Of a DNA stretch of 64,000 nt, positions 35,062-45,400 are shown piece after piece. The notes under the pieces were generated by a model. That model did not search any database and was not told the DNA's origin. It saw only the letters and a list, made by a program, of their open reading frames with translations. This DNA comes from Enterobacillus tribolii. Its GTDB lineage: Bacteria > Pseudomonadota > Gammaproteobacteria > Enterobacterales > Enterobacteriaceae. The stretch lies in NCBI RefSeq assembly GCF_003363015.1, contig NZ_QRAP01000002.1, positions 1-64,000 of the forward strand. Reading direction: 5' to 3'. A program made the translations under genes and the position numbers. The first letter of the stretch is position 1; each line of letters begins with the position of its first letter.

Positions 35062-36384
35062 ATGAATACTAAAACGCCGCTGCCTGACGCTTTTGTTTTA
35101 ACCGGTGCTTTTTGGGTTATTTGCCGTAATTCGCTTTATCTGACACAGCTTGCCGAACGCGGGCTGGCTATTTTGGTTTTAACGCCGGAGAGTTACCGCC
35201 GGCAGGTGGAAGAAGCCCGCAGTAATCCGGACAGCCCCGTCTCGCGGATTACCGATGTGGCGTATGCCGAAGGATCGCTGGACAAAGAGGCGTCATTTAA
35301 CCCCAGTGTTGTTGCCGCCATACAGCAGTGGCGTACACGCTACCGGATTGTGGGCGCTTTTGCGGTGGGAGAGACGCTGGTTGAACCGACCGGCATTATC
35401 GCCGATGCCCTGGGCATCCGTTCTCCGGGGCTGCGCGCCACGCGTACCTGCCGCAGCAAATATCTCCAGCGTTTTTATCTTAACGCGTTCAGTCCGGATT
35501 CAGTGATGGTGCCGCCAGAGCAGCGCCACCGCATCAGCACGGAGGGGCTTGCTTATCCGCTGATCATTAAACCGGCTACCCGTCACTCCTCTTCCGGCGT
35601 CATCAGCGTCGATTCGCCGCAGCAGGCCAGCCGCGCATTAGCGGATTATCCCGCCCATGAAACATTATTGCTGGAACAGAAAATCGCAGGGCAGGAGTAT
35701 TCGGTGGAAACCCTGTCGCAAAACGGCGTGGTGATTTTCGCCTCTGCGACCCATAAGGTGACGACGGACACCCATTCGAACACCTTTGTGGAGCTGGCGC
35801 ATACGGTGCCTAACCCCGATAAAAACAGCGCGCTGCTGCTGGAAGTGACACAAAAGGTTCTGACTGCGCTGGACTTTGGTGACGGCATCGCGCATGCGGA
35901 ATGGCGTGTAGACGCCAGCGGCCGTCCCTGGCTGATGGAAATCGCTTCGCGTACGCCGGGTGACGGTATTTTACCGCTGTATAACCTGGCGTACGGCCAA
36001 CCCCTCGAGCCGGTTATTTTACGCATTATGCTCGGTGAACCGGCCGCTTTGCCCACCCCCGGGCGTATCGCCCGCCAGGTGTATCTGGAGCATACCCCCG
36101 GAATACTGAAAGACGTGCGCATAGACTGGCCGGGAGTGGAGATTGCCTGGCTTAACGATAACGATCCCTGGCCGGTTGTCCCGGCCGGCGGCCAGGATGA
36201 TGAACCCACCCTGCGGGCCGTTTTCATCCATAAGCAACGCGGTGCTCGTCTAGAGCCGCTGCGCTCTTCGGAAGATCGTGCGGTGGTTTTCTTTATTGAT
36301 GCGCGCAGTGCGCAAGAGCTGGATCGGCTGGAAAAACAGGTCAGGGAAAAAATTACGTTACATATTGAGGGATATCATGACTGA
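35062..36384 (+). CDS. ATP-grasp carboxylate-amine ligase
   Basis: A 440-residue ATP-grasp enzyme. The ATP-binding core is seen in YPLIIKPATRHSSSGV (about 160-175), LLLEQKIAGQEYSVET, and AHAEWRVDASGRPWLMEIASR (metal-binding Glu/Asn side). These ligases join an amino acid to another amine through an acyl phosphate. In this operon it could form an amide or hydrazide with the N-N unit. A separate possibility is self-protection by ligating an amino acid onto a toxic product. The start follows GAGG. Confidence 0.85.
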   Translation: MNTKTPLPDAFVLTGAFWVICRNSLYLTQLAERGLAILVLTPESYRRQVEEARSNPDSPVSRITDVAYAEGSLDKEASFNPSVVAAIQQWRTRYRIVGAFAVGETLVEPTGIIADALGIRSPGLRATRTCRSKYLQRFYLNAFSPDSVMVPPEQRHRISTEGLAYPLIIKPATRHSSSGVISVDSPQQASRALADYPAHETLLLEQKIAGQEYSVETLSQNGVVIFASATHKVTTDTHSNTFVELAHTVPNPDKNSALLLEVTQKVLTALDFGDGIAHAEWRVDASGRPWLMEIASRTPGDGILPLYNLAYGQPLEPVILRIMLGEPAALPTPGRIARQVYLEHTPGILKDVRIDWPGVEIAWLNDNDPWPVVPAGGQDDEPTLRAVFIHKQRGARLEPLRSSEDRAVVFFIDARSAQELDRLEKQVREKITLHIEGYHD

Positions 36385-37645
36385 TTCATCGTCCGCACCG
36401 GGCGTACTGGAAACATTTTCGCAAAGCCCGCTGTCATCAAAAGTTGTCTTGCTCGGCGTGATGATCAACCGGTTGTCCGGGTTTCTGCAAATCTTCATCG
36501 TGCTGTATCTGGTGTCGCTCGGCTATTCGCATCAGCAAACCATCATTGCGCTGGCGGTGTACGGCACTGGCGCCGTTATTGGCGCACTGCTCGGCGGCGC
36601 GATCAGCGAACGTTTCGGGCCGCGTCTTGCCAGCATGGTCAGCATGGGGGCGACCGCGGTGCTGACGGCGGCGTTGCTCTACCTTGACCATTTTATTTCC
36701 ATCCTGATTGTCGTGGCGCTGGCCAGCCTGTGTGCCCAATTGTTCCGCCCGGCCTCTGCCGCCTTGCTGTCCTGGCAAACGCCGCCGGAGCGGCAAACGA
36801 TGATTTTTGCCATTTACCGCCTGGGCCTGAACCTTGGGGCGACGGGAGCGCCGCTCATCGGTTATGCCCTTTATCACTGGGGCGGGGAGAGCTTTACGCT
36901 GCTGTTCTGGGGAGAGGCGATTATTGCGGCGCTGTACGCCGTACTGGCGATGCTGACCCTGCCGGGGAAAAACGACGTCGGGGAAATCAGTACGCGGGCC
37001 GGAGCGGATAAAACGGTCGCGGGCGGCTACCTTGACGTGCTGGCTGACCGGCGTTTCGTCTTATTTTTACTGGCGACCTTCTGCCATTCCGCGGTTTACG
37101 TGCAATACATCACCACGCTTCCTCTCTACGTTGAAGACAAAGGGATTGCGCTGTTCTGGTACACCCTGGCGGTATCGCTCAACGGTATAATTGTTATCTG
37201 CTTTGAGCTGTTCATCACCAAGTTCACCCAGGGATACAACAAACGTTATGTACTGGCGTTCGGTTTTGCGCTGATTGGCGCAGGCGTTGCCTTTTATGCC
37301 GTTCCTATCGGCCCTGCGGCGCTGATTGTCGGCACACTGATTTGGTCGTTGGGGGAAATCATCTCCGGCCCTTCCTTTTTTGCTTTTCCGGCGAACGCCG
37401 GCCCGGGTCACCTGAAGTCCCACTATCTGGGCAGTTTTCACTTTATGTTCAGTCTGGGGATCGCGCTGGGGCCGGTTATCGGCGGTTGGCTTTATCTTTC
37501 GCTGGATACGGCCTTCTGGCCCGTCATTGCGTTGGGCTCCATCTTCGCGGCCCTGGTTTGCGGGGCGTGCGTCAAAGAACCCGCCCCGGCGCCGTTGAAA
37601 ACAGAGGCCGGTACGTCAATGACGTCCAGTGAGGCTATCGAGTAG
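36377..37645 (+). CDS. MFS transporter
   Basis: A 422-residue inner-membrane protein with twelve hydrophobic helices. It has the helix 2-3 loop of the major facilitator family (LLGGAISERFGPRLAS). ATG 36377 sits within the end of the ATP-grasp gene and has GAGGG upstream. It is the only transporter of the operon and is the natural candidate to export the product, giving the producer protection. Confidence 0.9.
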   Translation: MTDSSSAPGVLETFSQSPLSSKVVLLGVMINRLSGFLQIFIVLYLVSLGYSHQQTIIALAVYGTGAVIGALLGGAISERFGPRLASMVSMGATAVLTAALLYLDHFISILIVVALASLCAQLFRPASAALLSWQTPPERQTMIFAIYRLGLNLGATGAPLIGYALYHWGGESFTLLFWGEAIIAALYAVLAMLTLPGKNDVGEISTRAGADKTVAGGYLDVLADRRFVLFLLATFCHSAVYVQYITTLPLYVEDKGIALFWYTLAVSLNGIIVICFELFITKFTQGYNKRYVLAFGFALIGAGVAFYAVPIGPAALIVGTLIWSLGEIISGPSFFAFPANAGPGHLKSHYLGSFHFMFSLGIALGPVIGGWLYLSLDTAFWPVIALGSIFAALVCGACVKEPAPAPLKTEAGTSMTSSEAIE

Positions 37646-37704
37646 TTAACGATCCCGGATTCATTATCCCGGATGAAATATCTCAAATATATAAGGGCGA
37701 ATTT

Positions 37705-39060
37705 ATGAAACAGGCATTAAACGGCGCACCTTCTCATTATACCCTGCTGGGTATCGGGGCAGGACCGGCAAATCTGAGTCTGGCCTCGTTGTTACATGAT
37801 AAGCCAGAAATCAGTAATCTTTTTCTTGACCAGAAAGCCGCCTTTTCCTGGCACGACGATCAGATGATCGATGGCGCTACGCTGCAGGTGTCACTGTTTA
37901 AGGATCTGAGTACGCTGACCGATCCGACCAATAAATTTACCTTTATGTCTTATCTGCATGAGAAGGGGCGCATCTACCACTTTCTTAATGCACAGTTTGA
38001 TGAGATCCCGCGCCGTGAGTTTCGCAATTACATGGCCTGGGCGGCGGAGAAAAACCGCAATGTATCATTCGGCGAACGTGTGTTACACATTGATTTTGAT
38101 GGTGTATTTCGTATTGAAACCGACAAGCGCCAACTCACCGCCGATCATCTTGCCGTTGGCGTAGGCACCAAGCCCTGGGTGCCGGAATTTGCGGCGCCGT
38201 TGCTTGATAATTCGCAGTTCCACGTCAGTCAGTATATGAAGAAAAACCATAATACCGCGGGGAAACAGGTGGTTATTATCGGTGGTGGTCAGTCAGGGGC
38301 TGAGGTGTTTCTCGATCTGTCGTCGAAACCGGCAAGTGAGCGACCGGAGCGCATTACCTGGTTGTCGCGGCGGCGTAATTTTTTCCCAATCGATGATTCG
38401 ACGTTCACCAACGATTTTTATATGCCCTGCTATTCTGAATATTTCAGTAAATTGCCTTTGCACCTGCGTCAAAAAACCAACCGTGAGAATATATTAACGT
38501 CTGACGGTATTTCCGAGTCAACGTTACGGGCAATTTATCAGAAGCTTTATTGCCTCCGGTTTATTACGCCGGGTGAACTTGAGTTTGATTTAATGACCAG
38601 CCGTTCGGTAAGCAATGTGGTACAAACATCATCAGGGCGCTGGCGGGTTGATTATAAACATCTGGATGTTGAACAGGCAGAACATATAGAGGCTGATGTT
38701 ATTATCTGGGCGACCGGTTATGCGCCGGCGGAAAAAAACTTTCTGGATGGTCTGAAAGATCGGATTCATTATGAAAATGACGAATTCGTTATTGATGATG
38801 ATTTTGCGATCGTATGGGATGGCCCCCGCCAAAATAATATCTTCGTGCAAAACGCGGTACGCGGCCAGCGCGGGCTGCCGGACGTCAACCTGAGCCTGAA
38901 TGCATGGCGGGCGCAGCGCATAATGGGGCGGCTGTGCGGAGAGTATCCGCGCCAGCAAATATCTTCATTTATTGACTGGTCGCCCGGCGTTGATAATAAC
39001 GGCGCGCATAAGATTAAGGATGACGTTATGCCGGAGAAGAAAATCATTACGGCGCGTTAA
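37705..39060 (+). CDS. L-lysine N6-monooxygenase (hydrazine pathway)
   Basis: A 451-residue flavin-dependent N-hydroxylase of the IucD/SidA family. The FAD site GIGAGPANLS (from residue 16), the NADPH site GGGQSGAE (near 195) and the late ATGY motif are all there. It hydroxylates the side-chain amine of lysine (or ornithine). Directly followed by the DAO-like oxidase and the cupin-MetRS protein, it completes the same three-gene set as in s56-p1 (Spb38-40) and triacsin, so lysine is the expected substrate. No siderophore genes accompany it. Confidence 0.88.
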   Translation: MKQALNGAPSHYTLLGIGAGPANLSLASLLHDKPEISNLFLDQKAAFSWHDDQMIDGATLQVSLFKDLSTLTDPTNKFTFMSYLHEKGRIYHFLNAQFDEIPRREFRNYMAWAAEKNRNVSFGERVLHIDFDGVFRIETDKRQLTADHLAVGVGTKPWVPEFAAPLLDNSQFHVSQYMKKNHNTAGKQVVIIGGGQSGAEVFLDLSSKPASERPERITWLSRRRNFFPIDDSTFTNDFYMPCYSEYFSKLPLHLRQKTNRENILTSDGISESTLRAIYQKLYCLRFITPGELEFDLMTSRSVSNVVQTSSGRWRVDYKHLDVEQAEHIEADVIIWATGYAPAEKNFLDGLKDRIHYENDEFVIDDDFAIVWDGPRQNNIFVQNAVRGQRGLPDVNLSLNAWRAQRIMGRLCGEYPRQQISSFIDWSPGVDNNGAHKIKDDVMPEKKIITAR

Positions 39061-39091
39061 ATATCATATTCCAATACAGTCTTAAAATATC

Positions 39092-40132
39092 ATGATGAAT
39101 AAAAACGATATTGCTATTATCGGCGGTGGTATTATTGGCGCCGTTATTGCCCGTGAGGTGATAAAACAATATCCGCAGGCAAGTGTTTCACTTATCGAGA
39201 GACAGTTGTGCGGTGCCGGAAGTTCATTTTATTCCGCAGGCGTTCATTTCCCCCGGGGCATAAGTGAACGCGTGCGGGAAATGTCCCGCCACAGCCATGA
39301 TTATTATCAACCGTTTGTGGATGACGGGGCGCCTTTCTATTTTTTACCCATGGAGCTGGTGACCGGAAAAGCGCATTGGGAAGAGACGTGCAGTAATTAC
39401 CTTCCCACTGCCGGGTTTGTGCTGTCGGAAAGCATGAATCCCCTGATTTATCTTTCTGAGGATGGCGGACAGGTCGTGCTGCGGGGAAAGGGTGCGCATT
39501 ATGCCGATGTGTTTGCCCTGATCCAAAAATGGCTGCCGGTGCTGCGCTCGTCTGTTGCGGTACGTGAGGGACTGCGGGTGACGGCACTGCATCCCCGCCC
39601 TGGTGGCTATGACATAGCGCTCAGCGACGACACGGTTCAGGCGGCCAGTCAGGTGATCCTGGCGCCGGGCCCCTGGCTGGCTGAGCCGGCCTGGCGCGAG
39701 CGTATCGCCGGGCTGGGCATCCGGGTAAAAAAAATTGTTGCCGTCCATATTGCCAGCAAACCAGAGCCCGGCGCGCCCCTGACGATTTTCCATGATGAAG
39801 ATGCTTTTCTGGTGCCGTGCCACAGCCGCGGGCATTGGTTGTTCAGCTATACCTGCCAGGAGTGGGATGTCCTGCCGGGGGAGACCGGGCCTCTGCAAGC
39901 CCGTGATTTGGCGGCAGCCCGGGAATTATTGCGCCGCTACGCGCCGGCGCTCGCCGGGGAAATCAGGGACGGCCGGGTTTTCTGTGATGCTTACAGTCCG
40001 TCGCGGGAGCCGGTCATCACCCGCCTGGATGAACACCTTATCTTTGCCGGTGGCGCTAACGGCTCCGGTTACCGGCTGGCACCCGCTATTGCCGCCGATG
40101 TTATTCACCTTTTAACGCAAACCGCTTTCTGA
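39092..40132 (+). CDS. DAO-family FAD-dependent oxidoreductase (hydrazine pathway)
   Basis: A 346-residue oxidase of the D-amino acid/glycine oxidase family. A dinucleotide motif IIGGGIIGAVIARE starts at residue 9, and the C-terminal end has FAGGANGSGYRLAPAIA, the second FAD contact. In known hydrazinoacetate pathways an enzyme of this kind oxidatively splits N6-(carboxymethylamino)lysine into hydrazinoacetate and aminoadipate semialdehyde. The same step is the best proposal here. The ribosome site is weak. Confidence 0.85.
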   Translation: MMNKNDIAIIGGGIIGAVIAREVIKQYPQASVSLIERQLCGAGSSFYSAGVHFPRGISERVREMSRHSHDYYQPFVDDGAPFYFLPMELVTGKAHWEETCSNYLPTAGFVLSESMNPLIYLSEDGGQVVLRGKGAHYADVFALIQKWLPVLRSSVAVREGLRVTALHPRPGGYDIALSDDTVQAASQVILAPGPWLAEPAWRERIAGLGIRVKKIVAVHIASKPEPGAPLTIFHDEDAFLVPCHSRGHWLFSYTCQEWDVLPGETGPLQARDLAAARELLRRYAPALAGEIRDGRVFCDAYSPSREPVITRLDEHLIFAGGANGSGYRLAPAIAADVIHLLTQTAF

Positions 40133-40144
40133 GGATGCCCGGAT

Positions 40145-42409
40145 ATGATCATTCATCGCTATGATGCCACACGTATGTCAAAGCAGTTCGGTATTGATAT
40201 CAGCAGTATTGATGGCATGGATTTTCCTGCCGGCTGGGGCCGGGTCAGGCCCGGAGAGCGTTCGGACAGTCATCAGCATGATGAAACCGAAATGTTCGTG
40301 ATCATCGCGGGAGAAGGGGTGTTGATCGTGGATGGTCACCGCTATCCGGTGACGGCGGGCTGTGCGGCGCAGTTTGCGCCCTTTGAGTCGCACGTGCTGG
40401 AAAATACGGGAGATAAAGACATTCTCTTTTTCCTCCAGTACCGCCGCGACGCTGACAGCGCCCGGCGTTCCGCCTCTTCACAGGAGCGGCAGGATCCCCG
40501 GCGCCCGCAATTCGTTTTTTCCACGCCGCCGACGCCAAACGGCGATTTGCATCTCGGCCATTTGTCGGGCCCGTATCTGGGGGCCGATGTTTATGTCCGT
40601 TATCAGCGGATGATTGGCAACCCGGCATGGCACATGACCGGCTCCGATGATTATCAAAGCTATGTCGTCGCACTGGCTGAACGTGAAAACACGACGCCCG
40701 CCGCCGCCGCGCAGCATTTTTCCCGCGAGATTTTGCAGACGCTGAAAATGATGGATATCGAGCCGGATCATTACACGGTGACCAATGATGCGCCCGGTTA
40801 TGCTCAGGGCGCACAGCGCTTTTTCAGCCGTACACTGGGCGAAGATAAGGTGATTTTTGCCGAGAGCGCCGCCCTGCGTGACGCGCAGAATGGTAAATAT
40901 CTTTATGAAGTTGACGTTTCCGGCCAGTGTCCCGGTTGCGGCGGCGCGACCAACGGCAACATCTGCGAAGAGTGCGGAGAACCCAACGTGGTCACGGATA
41001 TGGCACAGCCGTTATCCAAGCGCTCCCAGCTTCCGCCTGAACATACCCGGGTAGCCCGTTATCTTCTGCCGTTGCACCGTTTTGAACAACAGATCGCTGA
41101 GCATCACAAAGTCGGCCGGGTTCCCGCCCGCATGCGTGAGCTGGCTCACCGGGTCTTTTCCCGCCCTGAATTCACCGTACCGGTGTCTCACCCATCCGAA
41201 TGGGGGATCGCACCGGCAGAAGCTGAAGGCGAGGGGCAGGTTATTTGGGTATGGCCGGAAATGAGTTATGGCTTCCTGTACGACATCGAGCAACTGGGTA
41301 AAAAAATCAATCGTCCCTGGTCGGCAGATGAACCCGGTAAAGACTGGAAAATTGTGCATTTCTTTGGTTACGACAACAGTTTCTATCACAGCATCCTTTA
41401 TCCGGCGCTGTATCACCTGGCTTACCCGGAATGGCAGCCGGACATTGATTATCACTACAACGAATTTTATCTGCTCGATGGCAAAAAGTTTTCGACCAGC
41501 CGCCGCCATGCCGTGTGGGGGAAAGAAATCCTGGCACCGCAGAGCGTGGATGCGGTGCGCTTTTACCTGTGCCTGACGCGCCCTGAGCAGGAGAGAACCA
41601 ACTTCCGTCTGGCGCAATGGGAAGAGGAAGTGCGTGACACCCTGCTCGGCGAATGGCAGGACTGGCTGCACGATCTGGGTGAGCGGGTCAGTACGGCCTA
41701 CCAGGGAAATGCGCCGGATGCCGGTATCTGGACCAAAGAACACGTCGCCTTTTGGGCGCGGTTGAACGGGTTGCTGCAGGCGATCACCGATGCGTTGAAC
41801 CCCGACGGGTTTTCGTTGCGCAGCGCTGCCCGTCACCTGAAAACGCTGGTCACTGAAACGCGCGCTTTTTCCCGCAGTCAGCAGCAACTGGCGGGTATCG
41901 CACAATGGCGTGATGAATACCGTACCGCCGTGGCGCTGGAGCTCGCGGCCGCAAATCTGCTCTCCGCCGTTGCCCAACCGTTGATGCCGCGCTTCTCTGC
42001 CCGCCTGGCGGCGGCGCTCGGAAATGAGACCGCACAGTCATGGCCGCAGCAGGCTCAGTTGGTGACGCCGGGTAACCGCATTACGTTGCAGGAAACGCCT
42101 TTTTTCTGTGATCCACAAGCATGTGATCCACAAGAATGTGTTCCTCAGGAACCAGCCGGTCAGGAACAACCTAGTGACGTCCATTGGCAGTGGCTTGAGG
42201 AAAAACTGGGCGTTCTGCTGCCTGAAACCCGTCTGCACCCGACACATGTTTTATCTCAGCTGGGGGCGACCTCGCTGATGACCGTGACGCTGCAATATCA
42301 GTTACTTCATGAATACCAGGTCGATGTTCCGCTGGAAACTCTGCTGAATCAGCCGTTGGGGGAAATCGCCGGTCATATTGCACGCCAACAGCAGGGGGCT
42401 ACGGCATGA
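40145..42409 (+). CDS. Cupin-MetRS-like hydrazine-forming enzyme fused to a carrier protein
   Basis: A 754-residue three-part protein. Residues 30-100 are a cupin with metal ligands His43, His45, Glu49 and His83. Residues 120-650 are a class I aminoacyl-tRNA synthetase-like ligase of MetRS type: HLGH at 136-139, a zinc knuckle (Cys262, 265, 274, 277) and KKFSTSR at 447-453 for KMSKS. Cupin-MetRS fusions (Spb40 type) join N6-hydroxylysine to glycine with ATP and rearrange it to an N-N bond. A third part, residues 675-754, is a carrier domain with GATSL, attachment Ser710. From memory the known relatives end after the MetRS part, so this carrier is unusual. The stop overlaps the NRPS start. Confidence 0.9.
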   Translation: MIIHRYDATRMSKQFGIDISSIDGMDFPAGWGRVRPGERSDSHQHDETEMFVIIAGEGVLIVDGHRYPVTAGCAAQFAPFESHVLENTGDKDILFFLQYRRDADSARRSASSQERQDPRRPQFVFSTPPTPNGDLHLGHLSGPYLGADVYVRYQRMIGNPAWHMTGSDDYQSYVVALAERENTTPAAAAQHFSREILQTLKMMDIEPDHYTVTNDAPGYAQGAQRFFSRTLGEDKVIFAESAALRDAQNGKYLYEVDVSGQCPGCGGATNGNICEECGEPNVVTDMAQPLSKRSQLPPEHTRVARYLLPLHRFEQQIAEHHKVGRVPARMRELAHRVFSRPEFTVPVSHPSEWGIAPAEAEGEGQVIWVWPEMSYGFLYDIEQLGKKINRPWSADEPGKDWKIVHFFGYDNSFYHSILYPALYHLAYPEWQPDIDYHYNEFYLLDGKKFSTSRRHAVWGKEILAPQSVDAVRFYLCLTRPEQERTNFRLAQWEEEVRDTLLGEWQDWLHDLGERVSTAYQGNAPDAGIWTKEHVAFWARLNGLLQAITDALNPDGFSLRSAARHLKTLVTETRAFSRSQQQLAGIAQWRDEYRTAVALELAAANLLSAVAQPLMPRFSARLAAALGNETAQSWPQQAQLVTPGNRITLQETPFFCDPQACDPQECVPQEPAGQEQPSDVHWQWLEEKLGVLLPETRLHPTHVLSQLGATSLMTVTLQYQLLHEYQVDVPLETLLNQPLGEIAGHIARQQQGATA
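42107..42151 (+). repeat. Three tandem 15-base repeats in the ligase-carrier linker
   Basis: TGTGATCCACAAGCA, then TGTGATCCACAAGAA, then a diverged third copy, in frame, encoding CDPQA-CDPQE-CVPQE. It lies exactly in the linker between the MetRS-like and carrier domains, which suggests slippage expansion of a flexible hinge and possibly a recent fusion. Confidence 0.8.
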
Positions 42410-45400
42410 GTATCAGCACGTTACTTGATCGAATCACCGGTGCCGGGCTGAGGATCAGCAGGCAGGGTGATAACCTGAAGCTGGAAGGTCTGACGAACGC
42501 GATTCCGCCGCAACTGGTAGCGGATATCCGTACGAACAAGGCGCAACTGCTCGCCTGGCTGGAAGAGAGCCAGGATACGTTTCCGCTGACTCCGCTGCAG
42601 CAGGCATATTACCGTGGCCGTGATTTGGTCACGGAAGGCGGGGGCGTGGCCAACCAGGTTTACCATGAGATCGAAGGCGTCTGGGACATTGAGCGGCTGG
42701 AGCAGGCATTGCAGCGTGTGGCGCAGGAGCATTCGGCGCTTCGCCTGCGGATAAGTGGTGATGATGCGCAGTATGAAAGCAGCGAACTGCCCCGTATCGC
42801 CCGCCGTGACTGGCAGGGGTTCAGCGACGGGGAGCAGCGTCAGATGCGTGCCCGGCTGCGTGAGGAGAAGTCTCATCAGATACTGTCACCGCAGGGTTCA
42901 CTGCTGCAGGCAGAAGTGGTGATCCTTTCACCGGAAAGCATGGTGTTGTATGTCAATCATGACGGCATGATTGTGGACGGCATCAGTATGTTTTTACTGT
43001 TCCGGCTCTGGCACCAGCATTATCAAACGCCGCAGCCGCAGGCTGAATATCTGTCGTTCCGCCAGCACATCGCTGCCCGCGAGCAGGATAAACAGCACGC
43101 CGTCAGCGATCGTTCGCGGGATTACTGGCTGCGGCGTCTGGAATCATTGCCGAAAGCGCCTGCATTGGCGCAAAACCCCCGTCCTGCCACCGGGGCGCCC
43201 CGCTTCCGGCAGCATCTTGTCACTCTGGATGCGGCCCGCTGGCAGCAGTTACAACAGCAGACCAAAGCGCAGCAACTGACGCCTGCAGCCGTGCTGATGG
43301 CAGCCTGGGCGGAAACGCTGTACGTCTGGGGGGCCGGGGAGGATTTCACGCTTAACGTGACGATCTCTGAACGTCGCCCGATTCACCCCCGGGCCTTCAG
43401 CACCATCGGGCCGTTTTCTGTTCCGATGCTGACCGAGATTCATCTTGATCACCAGCATCCGTTTATTCAGCGCGCCCGGCGTTTGCAAGCGCAATTGCAT
43501 CAGGATATCGATCACCGCTATTTTTCCGGCATTGACGTTATGCGAGAACTGGCGAAAACGCGCGGGCTGGCAGATGCGCGGATGCCGTACACGTTTAATT
43601 GCACGCTGGGCGCGTTGGAAGGGGTGAACGGCGATGCGCTGACGCTACTTGGCCGCGAGGTTTATACGCTGAGTCAGACGCCTCAGGTACTGCTGGACGT
43701 TTTTCTGTTTGAGCAGCAGGGGCAACTGGTCATCCGGCTGGACGGTGTGGAGTCGGCGTTTCCCGAAGGCTTCCTGGCCGCGATGGCGGAAGGTTTTGAG
43801 CGTATGCTGCTTTCGCTTTGTCAGCCGGAAAGCTGGCAGCGGGCAGTGTTTGATTTGCTTCCTGCCGCACAACGTCAACGACGGGAACAAATCAATGCGA
43901 CTGAGGCGGAAATCCCGTCCGAACTGCTCGGCGATGCCTTCGTAATTCAGGCCCGCAGAAATCCGGATGCCGCGGCGATTTGTACGATGGCGCGGCAGAT
44001 CGGTTACGGAGAGTTGTTGAACCGCGTCGCAGAAGCTGCGCAGTGGTTGCACGGTCAGGGGGTAAAGCGTAATGAACTGGTTGGCCTCATTGCGACCCGC
44101 GGGCCAGAGCAGATTATCGGCATTCTGGCCATTGTGCTGTCCGGCGCGTGTTATCTGCCCATTGACGCCGGTCTGCCTGAAGCCCGTCGCTGCTATATGT
44201 TGCAGGATGGCGGCGTTAGGGTAGTACTGACCAACGTTGACGCCGCCGCACCGCTGCCTTGCTTTGATTTGCGAACGCCCGCGGAGGAAATCTTCGCGTT
44301 GCCCGTGCGCGATGTTGCCGCAACGCAGGATGATCTCGCTTACGTGTTGTATACCTCCGGCACGACCGGCGATCCCAAAGGCGTGATGGTGACGCATCGC
44401 AACGTAGTGAACCTGATCGCCGACTGCCAGCGGCGTTTCAGCGTGCGTCCGGAAGATCGTTTCTTCGCCATCAGCGCTTTCAACTTTGATCTGTCCGTCT
44501 GGGACATTTTTGGTGCGCTGTCAGCCGGTGCTGCGTTGGTAATGCCAGATGCAGATCGGGCTGCTGATACCCAACATTGGGCGGAGCTCTGCCGGATGCA
44601 CCAGGTCACTATCTGGAACTCGGTACCCGCCATTGTACGAATGATGTTTGACTATCAGCCCGGGCTGGTGGACAGCCTGCGTCTCATTATGATGAGTGGC
44701 GATCGTATTCCGCCAGATTTGCCGGCGGCCATGATGGAACGCCGTCCCGATATCGCGTACTGGTCATTGGGTGGGCCGACGGAAACGACCATCTGGAACA
44801 TTTGCCATCCGATTTCGCCTGAGGACTGCAACGGAGAAAACATTCCTTATGGCCGCCCTAATGCCAACAACCAATGTTCGGTACGCAACGCACAGGGAGG
44901 TGAATGCCCCGATTGGGTGGCCGGTGAAATCTATGCTGCCGGCGCTGGGATTACCCGGGGTTACTGGAATGACGAAGTCAGAACCCACGAGCGATATCCC
45001 GTTGATGCTCATGATAGACAACGTTATTTCCGCACCGGCGATCTGGGACGCTATTTGCCCGATGGCGACATCGACATCCTTGGCCGGGTGGATTTGCAGA
45101 TAAAAATTAACGGATACCGCATCGAGGCCGGGGAAGTCGAGAACGTGCTTACAACCCTGCCTGAGATTGCCCAGGCCGCGGTGGTTGCAGCCAAAGATGC
45201 GCAGGGCGATGTGCTGGTGGCGCACCTGGTGGCAGACGGTTCCCGGCCGGCACTGGCCGAACTGCGTCAACGCGTCGCACATTTGTTGCCGGATTACATG
45301 ATCCCTGCGCACCTGGTATGGCATGAAGCCCTTCCCCTGAACCGCAATCAGAAAGTCGATCGCAAGGCGCTGTCCCAGTTTCCCCTGCTCGCCGACGTGC

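Noticed and set aside
37705..39060. Siderophore (aerobactin-like) N-hydroxylase
   Set aside because: No IucA/IucC-type synthetase, no acetyl-hydroxylysine transferase of that system and no iron-uptake receptor occur nearby; the DAO and cupin-MetRS neighbours point to hydrazine formation.
40145..42409. A true methionyl-tRNA synthetase
   Set aside because: It has an N-terminal cupin, a C-terminal carrier domain, and lies in a biosynthetic operon; housekeeping MetRS has neither.
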